Shown: positions 52,725-61,903, counted from the stretch's first letter. The stretch is 64,000 nt of DNA from Caballeronia sp. dw_276 (GCF_018449635.1 NZ_JAAVUV010000004.1:186001-250000), one strand, 5' to 3'. The notes: a model not told the origin generated them from the sequence alone. Program-made: numbers and translations.

Positions 52725-53720
52725 ATGGCTGGTTCGGAGGTTTTTGCCGCGAGGCGTCGCGCGTTGCGATTGTTGGGAGCGGTGCCAGCTTTTGCCGCAA
52801 TTGGCGGGTTGACGATGCGTTCAGCGAGGGCGGCGGATGCCGCGCTGTCTTCAGTCACACTCGTTCTGGGTGATCAGGCGGGCGGCACGCGCGCGCTCGC
52901 CGAGGCCGCGAAAGTTCTCGATGGCACGCCGTACGCCTTCAAATGGGCCAATTTCCAGGGCGCGGCGCCACTCTTCGAAGCGCAGCGCGCGGGTGCTGTC
53001 GATATCGCCCCGGCAGGCGACCTGCCCGTGCTGGCGGCGGCCGTTGGAGATCCCACGCTCAAGATCGTCGCGACGCGCGTAGGTTCCGGATCGCAACTGG
53101 GCATCCTGGTGCCCGCGAATTCGCCGCTGCGCAGCGTCGCCGACTTGAAGGGGCGCACGGTGTTTGTATCGTCCGCGCGGGGTAGCATTTCGCAGTTCCA
53201 GCTTTACGGCGCGCTCGCCGAGGCCGGGCTCTCGCGCAATGATGTATCGGTGAGATTCGTGTTGCCGGTCGATGCGTTCACTGCGTTCGCATCCGGCAGT
53301 ATCGATGTATGGGCGACGTTCGATCCATACTTCGGCACCGCCGTGCAACATGGCGCGCGCGTGCTGCGCGATGGCACGGGGATCAATAGTGGATTGGGGT
53401 TCATTACGGCGTCGGGCGAGGCTGCGGCGAACCCGTTGAAACGGCTTGCGATAGCCGACGTGCTGCAGCGCTTTCAGCGTGCGGGCGATTGGGCGATTGC
53501 CAATCCTGACGAATACGCACGCGTGTATGCATCGCTTACCCGCCTTCCGCTCGATGCAGCCAAGACCATCACCGCGCGTTCCGCGCTAAAGCAGCGCTTC
53601 GTTGCGGACAACGACATCGCGGCGCTGCAAAAGGTGGCGGATAGCGCGTTTCGCGACGCGATCCTGCCAAGGCGGATCGATGTTCGGGCGATATCGGATA
53701 CGCAAATCGCGAAGGCTTGA
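52725..53720 (+). CDS. Orphan ABC-type substrate-binding protein (SsuA/aliphatic-sulfonate-like)
   Basis: The 331-residue protein has an export signal with twin arginines (ARRRALRLLGAVPAFAAIGGLTMRSARA) and the NMT1/SsuA-like fold, with VLGDQAGGTRALAEAAKVL, DIAPAGDLPVLAAA, LKGRTVFVSSARGSISQFQLYGALAEAGL and FASGSIDVWATFDPY. ATG 52725 has GAGGG 8 bases upstream. No permease or ATPase is near it, so it may share a transporter encoded elsewhere. It is divergent from the yqjI-like gene. The ligand is unknown. Confidence 0.85.
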   Translation: MAGSEVFAARRRALRLLGAVPAFAAIGGLTMRSARAADAALSSVTLVLGDQAGGTRALAEAAKVLDGTPYAFKWANFQGAAPLFEAQRAGAVDIAPAGDLPVLAAAVGDPTLKIVATRVGSGSQLGILVPANSPLRSVADLKGRTVFVSSARGSISQFQLYGALAEAGLSRNDVSVRFVLPVDAFTAFASGSIDVWATFDPYFGTAVQHGARVLRDGTGINSGLGFITASGEAAANPLKRLAIADVLQRFQRAGDWAIANPDEYARVYASLTRLPLDAAKTITARSALKQRFVADNDIAALQKVADSAFRDAILPRRIDVRAISDTQIAKA

Positions 53721-53729
53721 GACAGGCAG

Positions 53730-53762
53730 TCAAGCGTGGACGGCGAATGCGTTCACGCTTGA
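53730..53762. terminator. Hairpin between convergent genes
   Basis: TCAAGCGTG (53730-53738) and CACGCTTGA (53754-53762) are perfect 9-bp arms, 15 bases apart, between the convergent binding-protein and aldolase genes. No T run is evident. Confidence 0.5.
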
Positions 53763-53771
53763 GGCTTAGTA

Positions 53772-54581
53772 TTAGTCCAGCAGGTCCGGTTCGGCTTCGA
53801 CCAGTCCTTCGTACAAGCTCTGGAATGAAAACAGCGCGCCGCCCGGTCGTCCCACGCGTTCATGCGTGAGCGCGGCGACATCGTGCGGAATGGGCTGCGG
53901 CGTGCCTGCGGCCTCGGCGAGCAATTGTGTGTGGCACGCGTTATCGAGCGCGAGATACCACCATGCGGCAGCTTCCACGGTCGGACCCGCAGTCAGAATG
54001 CCGTGGTTCTTCAGGATCACCGCTTTGCTCGTGCCGAGTGCGTCGGCAATGCGTGAGCCTTCCTTGGTGTCGAGCACGACGCCCTGGAAATCATCGAATA
54101 GTTCGTGATCCTGATAGAACGAGCATGAGTCCTGCGTCAGGGGATCGAGCTTGCGGCCAAGCGTCGACCATGCCTTGCCATATAGCGAATGCGTATGGGC
54201 CGCCGCGACAATATCCGGGCGCGCTTCATGAATCGCCGCGTGGATGGCGAATGCAGCCTGGTTGACGGGACCCTTGCCGACCACGATCTCGCCTTCGCTG
54301 TTCACGAGCAGCAAGTCGGAAACCCGCATGCGCGAAAAGTGACGGCCCAGCGGGTTGACCCAGAAGTGATCGGTCCATTCCGGGTCGCGTGCGGTGATGT
54401 GGCCTGCGAGACCTTGATCGAACCCGTATCGCGCGAACAGGCGGAACGCGCCCGCAAGACGTTCGAGCCTGTGCCGGCGTTCGGCTGCAAGCGATGCGGG
54501 AGGAGGGACTTCGTCGAACCAGAATTTGCGAATGGGCGACGCGTGAAGCGCGAGATCGGGTGTGGCGGGGAGCGTGCTCAT
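53772..54581 (-). CDS. Class II aldolase/adducin family protein
   Basis: The 269-residue protein has AAAHTHSLYG, VILKNHGILTAGP and GPVNQAAFAIHAAIHEARPDIV. It matches the protein at 3016-3825 in length and many residues (FARYGFDQGLAGHITARDPEW versus FARFGLAEGIAGHITVRDPEF), so the two are paralogues. The function is likely a sugar-acid or hydroxy-acid lyase; the substrate is unknown. It follows the flavin reductase fusion on the same strand by 135 bp. Confidence 0.86.
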   Translation of the reverse strand: MSTLPATPDLALHASPIRKFWFDEVPPPASLAAERRHRLERLAGAFRLFARYGFDQGLAGHITARDPEWTDHFWVNPLGRHFSRMRVSDLLLVNSEGEIVVGKGPVNQAAFAIHAAIHEARPDIVAAAHTHSLYGKAWSTLGRKLDPLTQDSCSFYQDHELFDDFQGVVLDTKEGSRIADALGTSKAVILKNHGILTAGPTVEAAAWWYLALDNACHTQLLAEAAGTPQPIPHDVAALTHERVGRPGGALFSFQSLYEGLVEAEPDLLD

Positions 54582-54716
54582 GGTTGAATGTCCTTTGGCG
54601 ATCAGCCGGGAATCGGCTACCCGGTGGATGCTTCAAAGGCTAACATTCGCGCATTCAAGGGTTAAATATCAAATGCAGATAACCATATCGAATGCGCATG
54701 ATTGAGCCGGTCAAAC

Positions 54717-56759
54717 TCAAGCAACCAGCATCACGACCGAGTCATCGCCCTGACCTGTTCTGGCCGGAATCGCGCTGCAAATCAGGGCATGTCCCGGTTC
54801 AATATCTCCCTCGCATGGCACGGGATACGCCACCTCGCCGGACACCACTCGCGTAGAGCACGTGCCGCATACGCCCGATCTGCAATTCGATGGCACCGCC
54901 ACGCCGTTCGCCTCTGCGAAGTCCAGCAAGCTTCCATCGTCGGCAGACCATTGCGCGGTCTTTTGCGAGCGCATGAAAACAACCTTCGACGAACGCACGG
55001 GATCTCGCACAGACGCAACCGGGATCACGGCGGCAAGCCTTTCAGTTCGCTTGACACTTGCCGGCCCGAAGGCTTCGAAACGAATCCGGTCATCGGCTAC
55101 GTTGAGCGCGCGTAAGCCGGTGTACAGGTCCTGCATGAAGGCGGCCGGACCGCATAGGTAGAAGTCGTAGTCGCCGAACGGCAATACGCTTTTCAAATAA
55201 GCGATATCAACCCGTCCGCCTGAGGACGAATCGCGCAGATGAACGGAGAGATTCGGAAACGCTTGCGCCGCAGCGTAGAGTTCATTGGCGAACGGATGAT
55301 CGATCGGCCGGCGCGCGCCGTGGATGAAATAAACATGCTCCGGCTGAGCGCGGTCGATCCGGTTCGCGAGCGCGCTGTTCAACATTGCGATCATCGGCGT
55401 GATACCAATTCCCGCCGATACAAACACAACGGGACGCGAGGTCGTCTGGTCGAGTACGAATGCACCGCCTGGCGCCTTGGCCTCGATCACGGCGCCGGCC
55501 TCAACGTGTTCATGGAGCCACGTCGACGCTACGCCCTCGCGCTTCACCGTGATCCGATAGTGCCGGCCATCATGCGCGTCGGATAGCGTGTAGGTCCTGA
55601 TCAGCGGCGCAGCGTGGCCTGGGATGCTCAAACGGATCGGTAAGAACTGACCCGGCTCGAAAGCCTGAAGTGACATGACGTCGGCCGCTTCGAAATAAAA
55701 CGACCTGATGCCAGGCGCTTCGTCGCGAACATCGATCACCTTAAGCTTGCGCCATACGCTCGGTGCTTTTGCCCAGCTTCCTGTCTTTTCCAACTGCGGC
55801 GCATATTGCACACCTGACCAGCGTAAGGGCAGGGCACGACGAGTCCGCCGAACTTCACGAACCGTCCAGCGAATGAGGCGTTCCGCGCCAACGAATGATT
55901 CGAGATCCTTCCCTTCCCAGATCACTTCGGCATCCACGGCGAGGTACAACAGATCGCCGCTGACAAAGTCGATCACGAGCAAACCGGCGCGCGGATCGCG
56001 CAGCAGGTTGCCAATGGTATTGAAAAACAGGTTGCCGCTGAAATCGGGCGTTGTGAGGGTACGGTTATCGTCTATACGAATGAAACCCGGCTTGCCTCCA
56101 CGATGCGACACATCCGCGCCGCGGCCGAAGCCTGCATCGTCCGACGTGTTCGCGCTCGCAATAAAGAACGTATCAGCGTTGGCGATCAGTTCGCGGTCGG
56201 CATCGCTCAGATGATCCGATACGACCGGCGTCTCATCGTCGTGCGCTTGCATGCTGAAATCGACCGGCTCAGGGGTACGGCTTTGAATGTACTTCGCGCA
56301 GTTGCCGTAGCTCTGGCTGACGGCCACGGTCATTGCATGTTCGTCGATAGATGTGACGACGCCATTCACACGATTGCGTCTGCGCGTGGCAGGCTGAATG
56401 CCAAGTCCGCCCAGCAAGGCGCCCACTTTCCATGTGCCTGCAAGCGGATCACCCTTCAGGCTGCGGCCGGCAATGCGCAGCGTGCGCTCATCGGGCGTGG
56501 AGACAAAACCCGCCTCACCGATGCGCAACGTAGCCCACGGTTGCCCGGACGCGTCGACGCCACCGAGCACCATGAACGGTTGCTCCGCGAAAAACAACCT
56601 GTGCTGCTCGGGCATGTAGTCACGAATCCCACGCCGCGCGTTGACGTCCATGCGCTCACGTACGCCTGCACGTTCCTGCGCCGCGAGTTCGCCGGCGTGG
56701 AAGGGTGATTCAGCGGCGCTCCATCCTGCTGGAGGCGTTGCGACGAGGGTATCGGACAT
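54717..56759 (-). CDS. Three-domain flavin/2Fe-2S oxidoreductase (PNPOx-like, FNR and ferredoxin)
   Basis: The 680-residue protein joins a PNPOx-like split-barrel domain (about residues 50-200, FFAEQPFMVLGGVDASGQPWATLRIGEAGFV), a ferredoxin-reductase domain (about 345-560, FEPGQFLPIRLSIPG, RTYTLS, GIGITPMIAML, FYLCGPAAFM) and a C-terminal plant-type 2Fe-2S domain with Cys626, Cys631, Cys634 and Cys661. It resembles bacterial flavohaem-like electron-transfer fusions that transfer electrons from NAD(P)H. It follows the GST gene by 34 bp in one operon. Confidence 0.87.
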   Translation of the reverse strand: MSDTLVATPPAGWSAAESPFHAGELAAQERAGVRERMDVNARRGIRDYMPEQHRLFFAEQPFMVLGGVDASGQPWATLRIGEAGFVSTPDERTLRIAGRSLKGDPLAGTWKVGALLGGLGIQPATRRRNRVNGVVTSIDEHAMTVAVSQSYGNCAKYIQSRTPEPVDFSMQAHDDETPVVSDHLSDADRELIANADTFFIASANTSDDAGFGRGADVSHRGGKPGFIRIDDNRTLTTPDFSGNLFFNTIGNLLRDPRAGLLVIDFVSGDLLYLAVDAEVIWEGKDLESFVGAERLIRWTVREVRRTRRALPLRWSGVQYAPQLEKTGSWAKAPSVWRKLKVIDVRDEAPGIRSFYFEAADVMSLQAFEPGQFLPIRLSIPGHAAPLIRTYTLSDAHDGRHYRITVKREGVASTWLHEHVEAGAVIEAKAPGGAFVLDQTTSRPVVFVSAGIGITPMIAMLNSALANRIDRAQPEHVYFIHGARRPIDHPFANELYAAAQAFPNLSVHLRDSSSGGRVDIAYLKSVLPFGDYDFYLCGPAAFMQDLYTGLRALNVADDRIRFEAFGPASVKRTERLAAVIPVASVRDPVRSSKVVFMRSQKTAQWSADDGSLLDFAEANGVAVPSNCRSGVCGTCSTRVVSGEVAYPVPCEGDIEPGHALICSAIPARTGQGDDSVVMLVA

Positions 56760-56793
56760 GATCGTTCACCCGTTGGTTGGTCAATGCTGAAGG

Positions 56794-57450
56794 TCAGGCC
56801 GACTCGGCGAGCAGGCCGGCCTTCGTGACAGGCATGGGCAGGAAATGCGGCAGCGCTTCGACGCGTTTTAACCACGCGCGCAGATTCGGATAGGGCTCGA
56901 GCGAGATGCCGCCCTCGGGCGCATGGGCAATGTACGAGTACGCCGCGATATCCGCGATGGTGGGCTTTTGCCCGACCGCGAAAGGCTTGTCACGGAATTC
57001 CGGCTCGATGATCGCAAAGAGATCCTCGGCAATGCGCTTCGCCGCAGCGTGATCGCGCGGCGCGCCGAACACGGTGACGAGGCGGGCCGCACATGGGCCG
57101 TATGCAATCTTGCCCGCCGCAAGCGACAACCAGCGTTGAACGGCAGCGGCACCCAGAGGATCTTCAGGCAACCAGGAAGCATCGCCGTACTTGCTTGCGA
57201 GATACACGAGGATTGCGTTTGAATCCGTCAGAACAATATCTCCGTCTTCGATCACCGGCACTTCGCCGAACGGATTGAGCGCAAGATGCGCAGGCTTGCG
57301 GTTATCGCCCGCTTTCATGTTGAGTTCGATCGTCGTGAACGGCAGGTCGAGCAACGTCAGGAAAAGCTTTACGCGATGCCCGTGTCCGGACAACAAGGTG
57401 GTATGCAAACGGATTGGCTGTTCTGGCTTTGGCTTGTTTGAGGCAGTCAT
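56794..57450 (-). CDS. Glutathione S-transferase
   Basis: The 218-residue protein has the GST N-terminal thioredoxin-like domain (TTLLSGHGHRVKLFLTLLDLPFTTIELN, NPFGEVPVIEDGDIVLTDSNAILVYLA) and the alpha-helical C-terminal domain (KPTIADIAAYSYIAHAPEGG). It conjugates glutathione to electrophiles or reduces peroxides. ATG 57450 is used; a longer frame reaching 57933 overlaps the divergent LysR gene and is not GST-like. It is first in an operon with the flavin reductase fusion and divergent from a LysR. Confidence 0.9.
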   Translation of the reverse strand: MTASNKPKPEQPIRLHTTLLSGHGHRVKLFLTLLDLPFTTIELNMKAGDNRKPAHLALNPFGEVPVIEDGDIVLTDSNAILVYLASKYGDASWLPEDPLGAAAVQRWLSLAAGKIAYGPCAARLVTVFGAPRDHAAAKRIAEDLFAIIEPEFRDKPFAVGQKPTIADIAAYSYIAHAPEGGISLEPYPNLRAWLKRVEALPHFLPMPVTKAGLLAESA

Positions 57451-57564
57451 GGTTGGATCCCGGCGATGTGAATCGTGAATGAATGCCCCTAGCATAAAAC
57501 GCCACGGACGACGCGAGAAGACGGATAATCGCGGTAACACAATCCTCTTAAAGTGGACAATCGG

Positions 57565-58476
57565 ATGACCGACCTGAGTGGGGTGAATCTCAACCGGCTG
57601 GTGGTCTTCGCGGCAGTGGTCGAGGCAGGATCGCTGACTGCCGCCGCCGACCGCCTGGGGATAGCGAAGACCATGGTCAGCACGCATATGCAGCGGCTCG
57701 AGGCGGAAGTAGGCGCCAGCCTGCTCGTGCGAACCACGCGCCGCGTCAGCGTGACCGAGGCGGGCCACGCGTTTTACGCGGCCAGCCGGCATATCCTCAA
57801 CACGGCCGAAGACGCCATCTCGGCCCTCGCGCAAGGCTCCGGCGACCTGCGCGGGACGTTGCGCGTGGCAACGCCGATCGACTACGGGACGAACGTGATT
57901 GCGCCCATGCTCGTTGGCATGCGTCAAACGCATCCGGAGTTGAAGGTCGAGCTGGTATCGGCGGACAGGCTGGTGGATCTGGTTGCCGAAGGTGTCGACG
58001 TCGCCATCCGCCTCGGGAAGCTTGCGGACTCGAGTTATCGCGCGGTGAAAATCAGCGGCTTCGAGAAGTGGCTGGTCGCAAGTCCTGAGTTCGTTGGTAC
58101 ATGGGGCAAGCCGAGCAAGCCCGAAGCGCTCGCGAAGCTGCCGTTCGTGGCCATGTCAGCGTTGACGAAACCCCTGGTGGTGTCGGTTGAAAGCCGGCGC
58201 GGCGCCAAGCGCACGATCCGCTTCAGCGCAGGCTTTTTCGCCGATACCGCGCCCACCTGCCGCGCGGCGACGCTCGCGGGCGGTGGCGTGGCGTTTCTCA
58301 CGGATTTTTCGATTGGCGGCGACGTTGCCGCAGGGAAACTGTTGCGCTTGTTGCCGGAGTGGTCGGGGCCGCCGACCGGGATTCACGCGGTGTTTCCATC
58401 GGCGCGGTATCCGGTGCCGAAAGTGCGCGTCTTCATCGACGCGCTTAAGGCTTATCTAGCGCGGGACGTTGTATAG
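57565..58476 (+). CDS. LysR-family regulator of the GST operon, CrgA-like
   Basis: The 303-residue protein has MTDLSGVNLNRLVVFAAVVEAGSLTAAADRLGIAKTMVSTHMQRLEAEVGASLL and the CrgA effector domain. ATG 57565 is preferred to the GTG at 57553. It is divergent from the GST/reductase operon, which is its likely target. Confidence 0.88.
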   Translation: MTDLSGVNLNRLVVFAAVVEAGSLTAAADRLGIAKTMVSTHMQRLEAEVGASLLVRTTRRVSVTEAGHAFYAASRHILNTAEDAISALAQGSGDLRGTLRVATPIDYGTNVIAPMLVGMRQTHPELKVELVSADRLVDLVAEGVDVAIRLGKLADSSYRAVKISGFEKWLVASPEFVGTWGKPSKPEALAKLPFVAMSALTKPLVVSVESRRGAKRTIRFSAGFFADTAPTCRAATLAGGGVAFLTDFSIGGDVAAGKLLRLLPEWSGPPTGIHAVFPSARYPVPKVRVFIDALKAYLARDVV

Positions 58477-58509
58477 TCGCGAGCAGTGTCGTCACAAAGG
58501 AGCTTTGCC

Positions 58510-59136
58510 ATGCCGTCCTCACCCCGCCGCGCGCTGATCGTTATCGACGTGCAAAATGAATACGTTACGGGCAATCTGTTGATCGAATATCCGGACGTGA
58601 ACGTATCGCTTGCAAACATAGGCCGCGCAATCGACGCCGCGAACCACCACAACGTGCCGGTGGTCCTGATCCAGAACATCGCGCCTGAAACTTCGCCGTT
58701 GTTCGCGCGTGGATCTGCGGGCGCCGCGCTGCACGACGTGGTGAGCTCCCGGCCGCACGCGCAGTTGATAGAGAAGTCTCTGCCAAGCGCTTTTGCAGGA
58801 ACGAATCTGGGCGACTGGTTGAAGGCGCACGAAATCGACACGCTCGTGATAGCCGGGTACATGACGCACAACTGCGATGACTCGACCGTGAAGCATGCGG
58901 TTCACGCGGGTCTTTCAGTCGAGTTTCTCGTCGATGCAACCGGTTCCGTGCCTTACGAAAATCGCGCGGGATATGCGAGTGCGGAAGAGATTCATCGCGT
59001 CTTCACGGTGGTCATGCAGTCGCGGTTCGCCGCAGTGCTTTCCACCGATGAATGGATCGGCGTGCTGGAAAGCGGTGCCGCGCCCGTGCGCGACAACATC
59101 TATACGTCGAACCAGAAAGCAATCGCTCGCGGTTGA
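58510..59136 (+). CDS. Cysteine hydrolase, isochorismatase-like
   Basis: The 208-residue enzyme has the catalytic triad Asp13 (VIDVQNEY), Lys89 (IEKSLPSAF) and Cys122 (GYMTHNCDDSTVKHA). Such enzymes hydrolyse nicotinamide, N-carbamoyl compounds, isochorismate or ureidoacrylate. AAAGGAG precedes ATG 58510; an earlier in-frame start at 58486 lacks that site. It is 33 bp downstream of the LysR stop, on the same strand. Confidence 0.88.
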   Translation: MPSSPRRALIVIDVQNEYVTGNLLIEYPDVNVSLANIGRAIDAANHHNVPVVLIQNIAPETSPLFARGSAGAALHDVVSSRPHAQLIEKSLPSAFAGTNLGDWLKAHEIDTLVIAGYMTHNCDDSTVKHAVHAGLSVEFLVDATGSVPYENRAGYASAEEIHRVFTVVMQSRFAAVLSTDEWIGVLESGAAPVRDNIYTSNQKAIARG

Positions 59137-59173
59137 CATCGAGTCTCGTCTGCAATACCAACCAGGAGAAGAA

Positions 59174-59554
59174 ATGCGACGTTTTCTTGTAGCTGCCACT
59201 CTAAGCGTGCTTGCAACGAGCGCCTTTGCCGACGCGAATAGCGAGACGTGCCAGCAGAAGCAGGACAGGATCAACCAGCAAATTGAATACGCTCAGGCGC
59301 ATAACAATACAGCGCAACTCAAGGGCCTGCAGACGGCACTCGATCAGGCCAAGCGAAACTGCTCGGAGGCGTCGCTGGAAAAGAGGCGGCAAAGCCGGAT
59401 CACGAACGCACAGGCAAAGGTCAATGCGCGAGAAGCGGACCTAAAGAAAGCGCAGGACAAAGGCGACGGACCGAAGAAAATCGCCTCGCGACAGCGCAAA
59501 CTGGATGAGGCGCGTGAAGAACTCAAGCGCGCTCAGGATCCGGTTGGTCCTTGA
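59174..59554 (+). CDS. DUF1090 periplasmic protein (YqjC-like)
   Basis: The 126-residue protein has a cleavable signal peptide (MRRFLVAATLSVLATSAFA) and a coiled coil of the DUF1090 type, with CQQKQDRINQQIEYAQAHNNTAQLKGLQTALDQAKRNC and READLKKAQDKGDGPKKIASRQRKLDEAREELKRAQ. AGGAGAAGAA precedes ATG 59174. Its function in the periplasm is unknown; it follows the hydrolase by 37 bp. Confidence 0.87.
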   Translation: MRRFLVAATLSVLATSAFADANSETCQQKQDRINQQIEYAQAHNNTAQLKGLQTALDQAKRNCSEASLEKRRQSRITNAQAKVNAREADLKKAQDKGDGPKKIASRQRKLDEAREELKRAQDPVGP

Positions 59555-59562
59555 ATGACCCG

Positions 59563-59591
59563 AGAGCGTCGGGCGCTGCGCCGGACGCTCT
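59563..59591. terminator. Bidirectional terminator-type hairpin after DUF1090
   Basis: AGAGCGTC (59563-59570) and GACGCTCT (59584-59591) are perfect 8-bp arms with an inner GGGCGC/GCGCC stem, between convergent genes. TTCAATT follows on the plus strand. Confidence 0.65.
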
Positions 59592-60905
59592 TCAATTATG
59601 CATAAGCGCCGCCAACGCCGCGACGATCTCGCCGAACAGCGGCCGTTCATCGATTGTTTCGCTCAAGCATCTGTTTTTCAGCTCGGTCAGCGAAGGCTTG
59701 GCTGAGTCGCATCGATCGATCAATTCTTCCAGCAGGCAACCAAACGCCCTTACCTCCAGACGCTGAAGCGATAAAGCGTGGGTCGCTTGCCGCGAATAAA
59801 ATGAAGCCGCGCCGAAGTCGCCCATCAGCGCGCGGCCCTCGCCGCAATGCAGGATGTTGTGTGCGTAAAGGTCCCCGTGCATGATGCCTTTCGCATGCAA
59901 ATGACACGCGGCCGATGCAATCCCGAAAGCGATGCTCAATGCGGTTGATAACGTGAAGCGAATATTGTTGGCGTAGATATCGCGTGTGCAGGAGTCGAGG
60001 CTTGGCGGACCCGCGAGATTCCTGAACTGTGGGTCAATCAATGAGAGCACGAGTGCATCGGCGCCTTGCGGATGCGCGTGCACCCTGCCGAGCACCGAGA
60101 TCAGATTTGGATGCTCGCCCGCGTTGATGCATGCCGCCATTTCGCAACGGGGCAGACCATCGCTGGTAACCGCGCCCTTGAACAGCTTGACCGCGACCGG
60201 TTGATGTCCGCCATCCGGCGTTGAATAGATTGCACTATAGATCACGCCGGAAGCACCTTCGCCCAAAACTTGTTGAAGCTCCAGATCGCGCCACTCGATA
60301 GGCTTGATCGGCGTATGCGTCAACGCTTCCATTTCCAGCGCTTCACCGAGCGGATTGCCCGCATAAGCGAGCCACGACAAGCGCGGCATGGACGTGAGCC
60401 AAGCCGGCAACTCATCAAGCCGGTTCGCGGCGAGCCGCAGCAGTTCGAGCCGCGAGCACGCAGCAAGTCCGGGCGGTAATGTCGTTAAGCGATTACCTGC
60501 GAGCATCAGTTTCTGAAGCTGTCTGCAATTTCCTATCTCGAGGGGAAGCGCTTCAATGTGGTTATCGGTGAGGATCAGCCAGCGAAGCGTCACCGGCAGC
60601 GCTGTGCCCGCGACTGTGGCGATACGATTCGCCTTGAACCCGATCATGCTCAACTGGGGACATTGCCCGAGCACCTCGGGCAACTCGGTGAACTGATTGT
60701 TCGAGCAGAAGATGATGCGCAGTTTGCGCAGGCGCGGAAGATCGTCCGGAAGCGACGACAACGCGTTACCAGATAAATCGAGTGATTCGAGCGTATCGGC
60801 GAGATCGAAAATTTCGCGCGGGAACTCGGTCAAGCCGCAGGACATCTTCAATTCCCGCGTGCCCGCCGGCATTCCGGCGCGTAGTTCTTCAAGCGAAGTG
60901 ATCAC
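59592..60905 (-). CDS. Leucine-rich-repeat protein with eukaryotic-type Ser/Thr kinase domain
   Basis: The 437-residue protein has about seven LRRs at residues 38-190 (LxxLxLxxNxLxxLPxxL) and a protein kinase domain at about 208-437. The kinase has the G-loop GEGASGVIY (215-223), Lys240 in VAVKLF, Glu255 in the C helix, the HRD-type HGDLYAHNIL with Asp345 and Asn350, and DFG Asp363. All ATP and catalytic residues are present, so it should be active. No signal peptide is seen, so it is cytosolic unless injected. It sits between LysR and DUF1090 genes and has no partner gene in view. Confidence 0.88.
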   Translation of the reverse strand: MITSLEELRAGMPAGTRELKMSCGLTEFPREIFDLADTLESLDLSGNALSSLPDDLPRLRKLRIIFCSNNQFTELPEVLGQCPQLSMIGFKANRIATVAGTALPVTLRWLILTDNHIEALPLEIGNCRQLQKLMLAGNRLTTLPPGLAACSRLELLRLAANRLDELPAWLTSMPRLSWLAYAGNPLGEALEMEALTHTPIKPIEWRDLELQQVLGEGASGVIYSAIYSTPDGGHQPVAVKLFKGAVTSDGLPRCEMAACINAGEHPNLISVLGRVHAHPQGADALVLSLIDPQFRNLAGPPSLDSCTRDIYANNIRFTLSTALSIAFGIASAACHLHAKGIMHGDLYAHNILHCGEGRALMGDFGAASFYSRQATHALSLQRLEVRAFGCLLEELIDRCDSAKPSLTELKNRCLSETIDERPLFGEIVAALAALMHN

Positions 60906-60960
60906 AATGCGAAATCCATGGTCGATGCTGTTTTGTATCGCAAGATTTTACGGGGAATCG

Positions 60961-61872
60961 TTATAACGCATCGGCACCCAGAATCTCGATCACGAAATCG
61001 ATAAACGCCCGCACCTTGGCCGCCGGCAAATGTCGTGACGGATAAAGCGCGTAGAGCGCAAACGCCTCGCCGGTCCATTCCGGCAATAATTGCACGAGCC
61101 TGCCTTTGTCGATGAGTTCCTGCACGCCGCTCGCCTTCAGCCGCGCGATGCCCGCGCCTGCAAGGCACGCACCGAGCAACGTGCCGGCATCGGTTACGAG
61201 CAAACGTCCTGATGTTTTTGCCGGAACGATCTTCCGGCCCAGTTTGTATTCCCATTCCATTGGCTCGCCCGTCAGCGAATTGCGCATCTGGATGCAGGCG
61301 TGCTGGATCAAATCAGCGGGCGTTTCCGGCCGGCCATGTTTCCTGATGTATGACGGTGCAGCGACGGTCACGGTGCGTGTCTCGAGCAACTTGCGCGCAA
61401 TGAGCGACGACGATGGAGGTTGTCCGAAGCGAATGGCGATATCGAATCCGTCTGCCACCAGATCGCCGAGTTGATCTCGCGTGACCAGTTCGAGCGAAAG
61501 CTCGGGATAGCGATCCAGGAACTTCGCGAGATGCGCTGCCAGCATCCGCCGCGAAAAATACCCGTCCACATTCACGCGCAGACGTCCCTGCACGGCAGCG
61601 GACGCGCCGGCCGTCATGGTGACGGCGTCGCCAATGCTCGCCAGCAGCGGACCAATCTCCTGGTAAAGCCGGCGTCCTTCGTCCGTCAGCATCACCGAAC
61701 GCGTGGTCCTGTCGAGCAGCCTCACGCCTATGCTCGTCTCCAGACGCCCAACGGCGCGGCTAACTCCGGACGGCGATAAACCCAGCGCATCCGCCGCGCG
61801 CGCAAAACTACCGCCTTCCACAATTGCGGCAAGGACGCTGATGTTGGCAAGCGTACGTCCGTCGAAGCTCAT
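60961..61872 (-). CDS. LysR-family regulator, CrgA-like
   Basis: The 303-residue protein has MSFDGRTLANISVLAAIVEGGSFARAADALGLSPSGVSRAVGRLETSIGVRLLDRTT and a CrgA-type effector domain. ATG 61872 is preferred, as an upstream frame to 61908 enters the operator at 61904-61920. It is divergent from the NmrA-like gene at 62021. Confidence 0.88.
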   Translation of the reverse strand: MSFDGRTLANISVLAAIVEGGSFARAADALGLSPSGVSRAVGRLETSIGVRLLDRTTRSVMLTDEGRRLYQEIGPLLASIGDAVTMTAGASAAVQGRLRVNVDGYFSRRMLAAHLAKFLDRYPELSLELVTRDQLGDLVADGFDIAIRFGQPPSSSLIARKLLETRTVTVAAPSYIRKHGRPETPADLIQHACIQMRNSLTGEPMEWEYKLGRKIVPAKTSGRLLVTDAGTLLGACLAGAGIARLKASGVQELIDKGRLVQLLPEWTGEAFALYALYPSRHLPAAKVRAFIDFVIEILGADAL

Positions 61873-61903
61873 GATTTGACTCGTTCTGGATTCGTGCTGA
61901 AAG

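Noticed and set aside
57451..57933. Longer GST protein from 57933
   Set aside because: The extension lies inside the divergent LysR gene and does not look like GST sequence.
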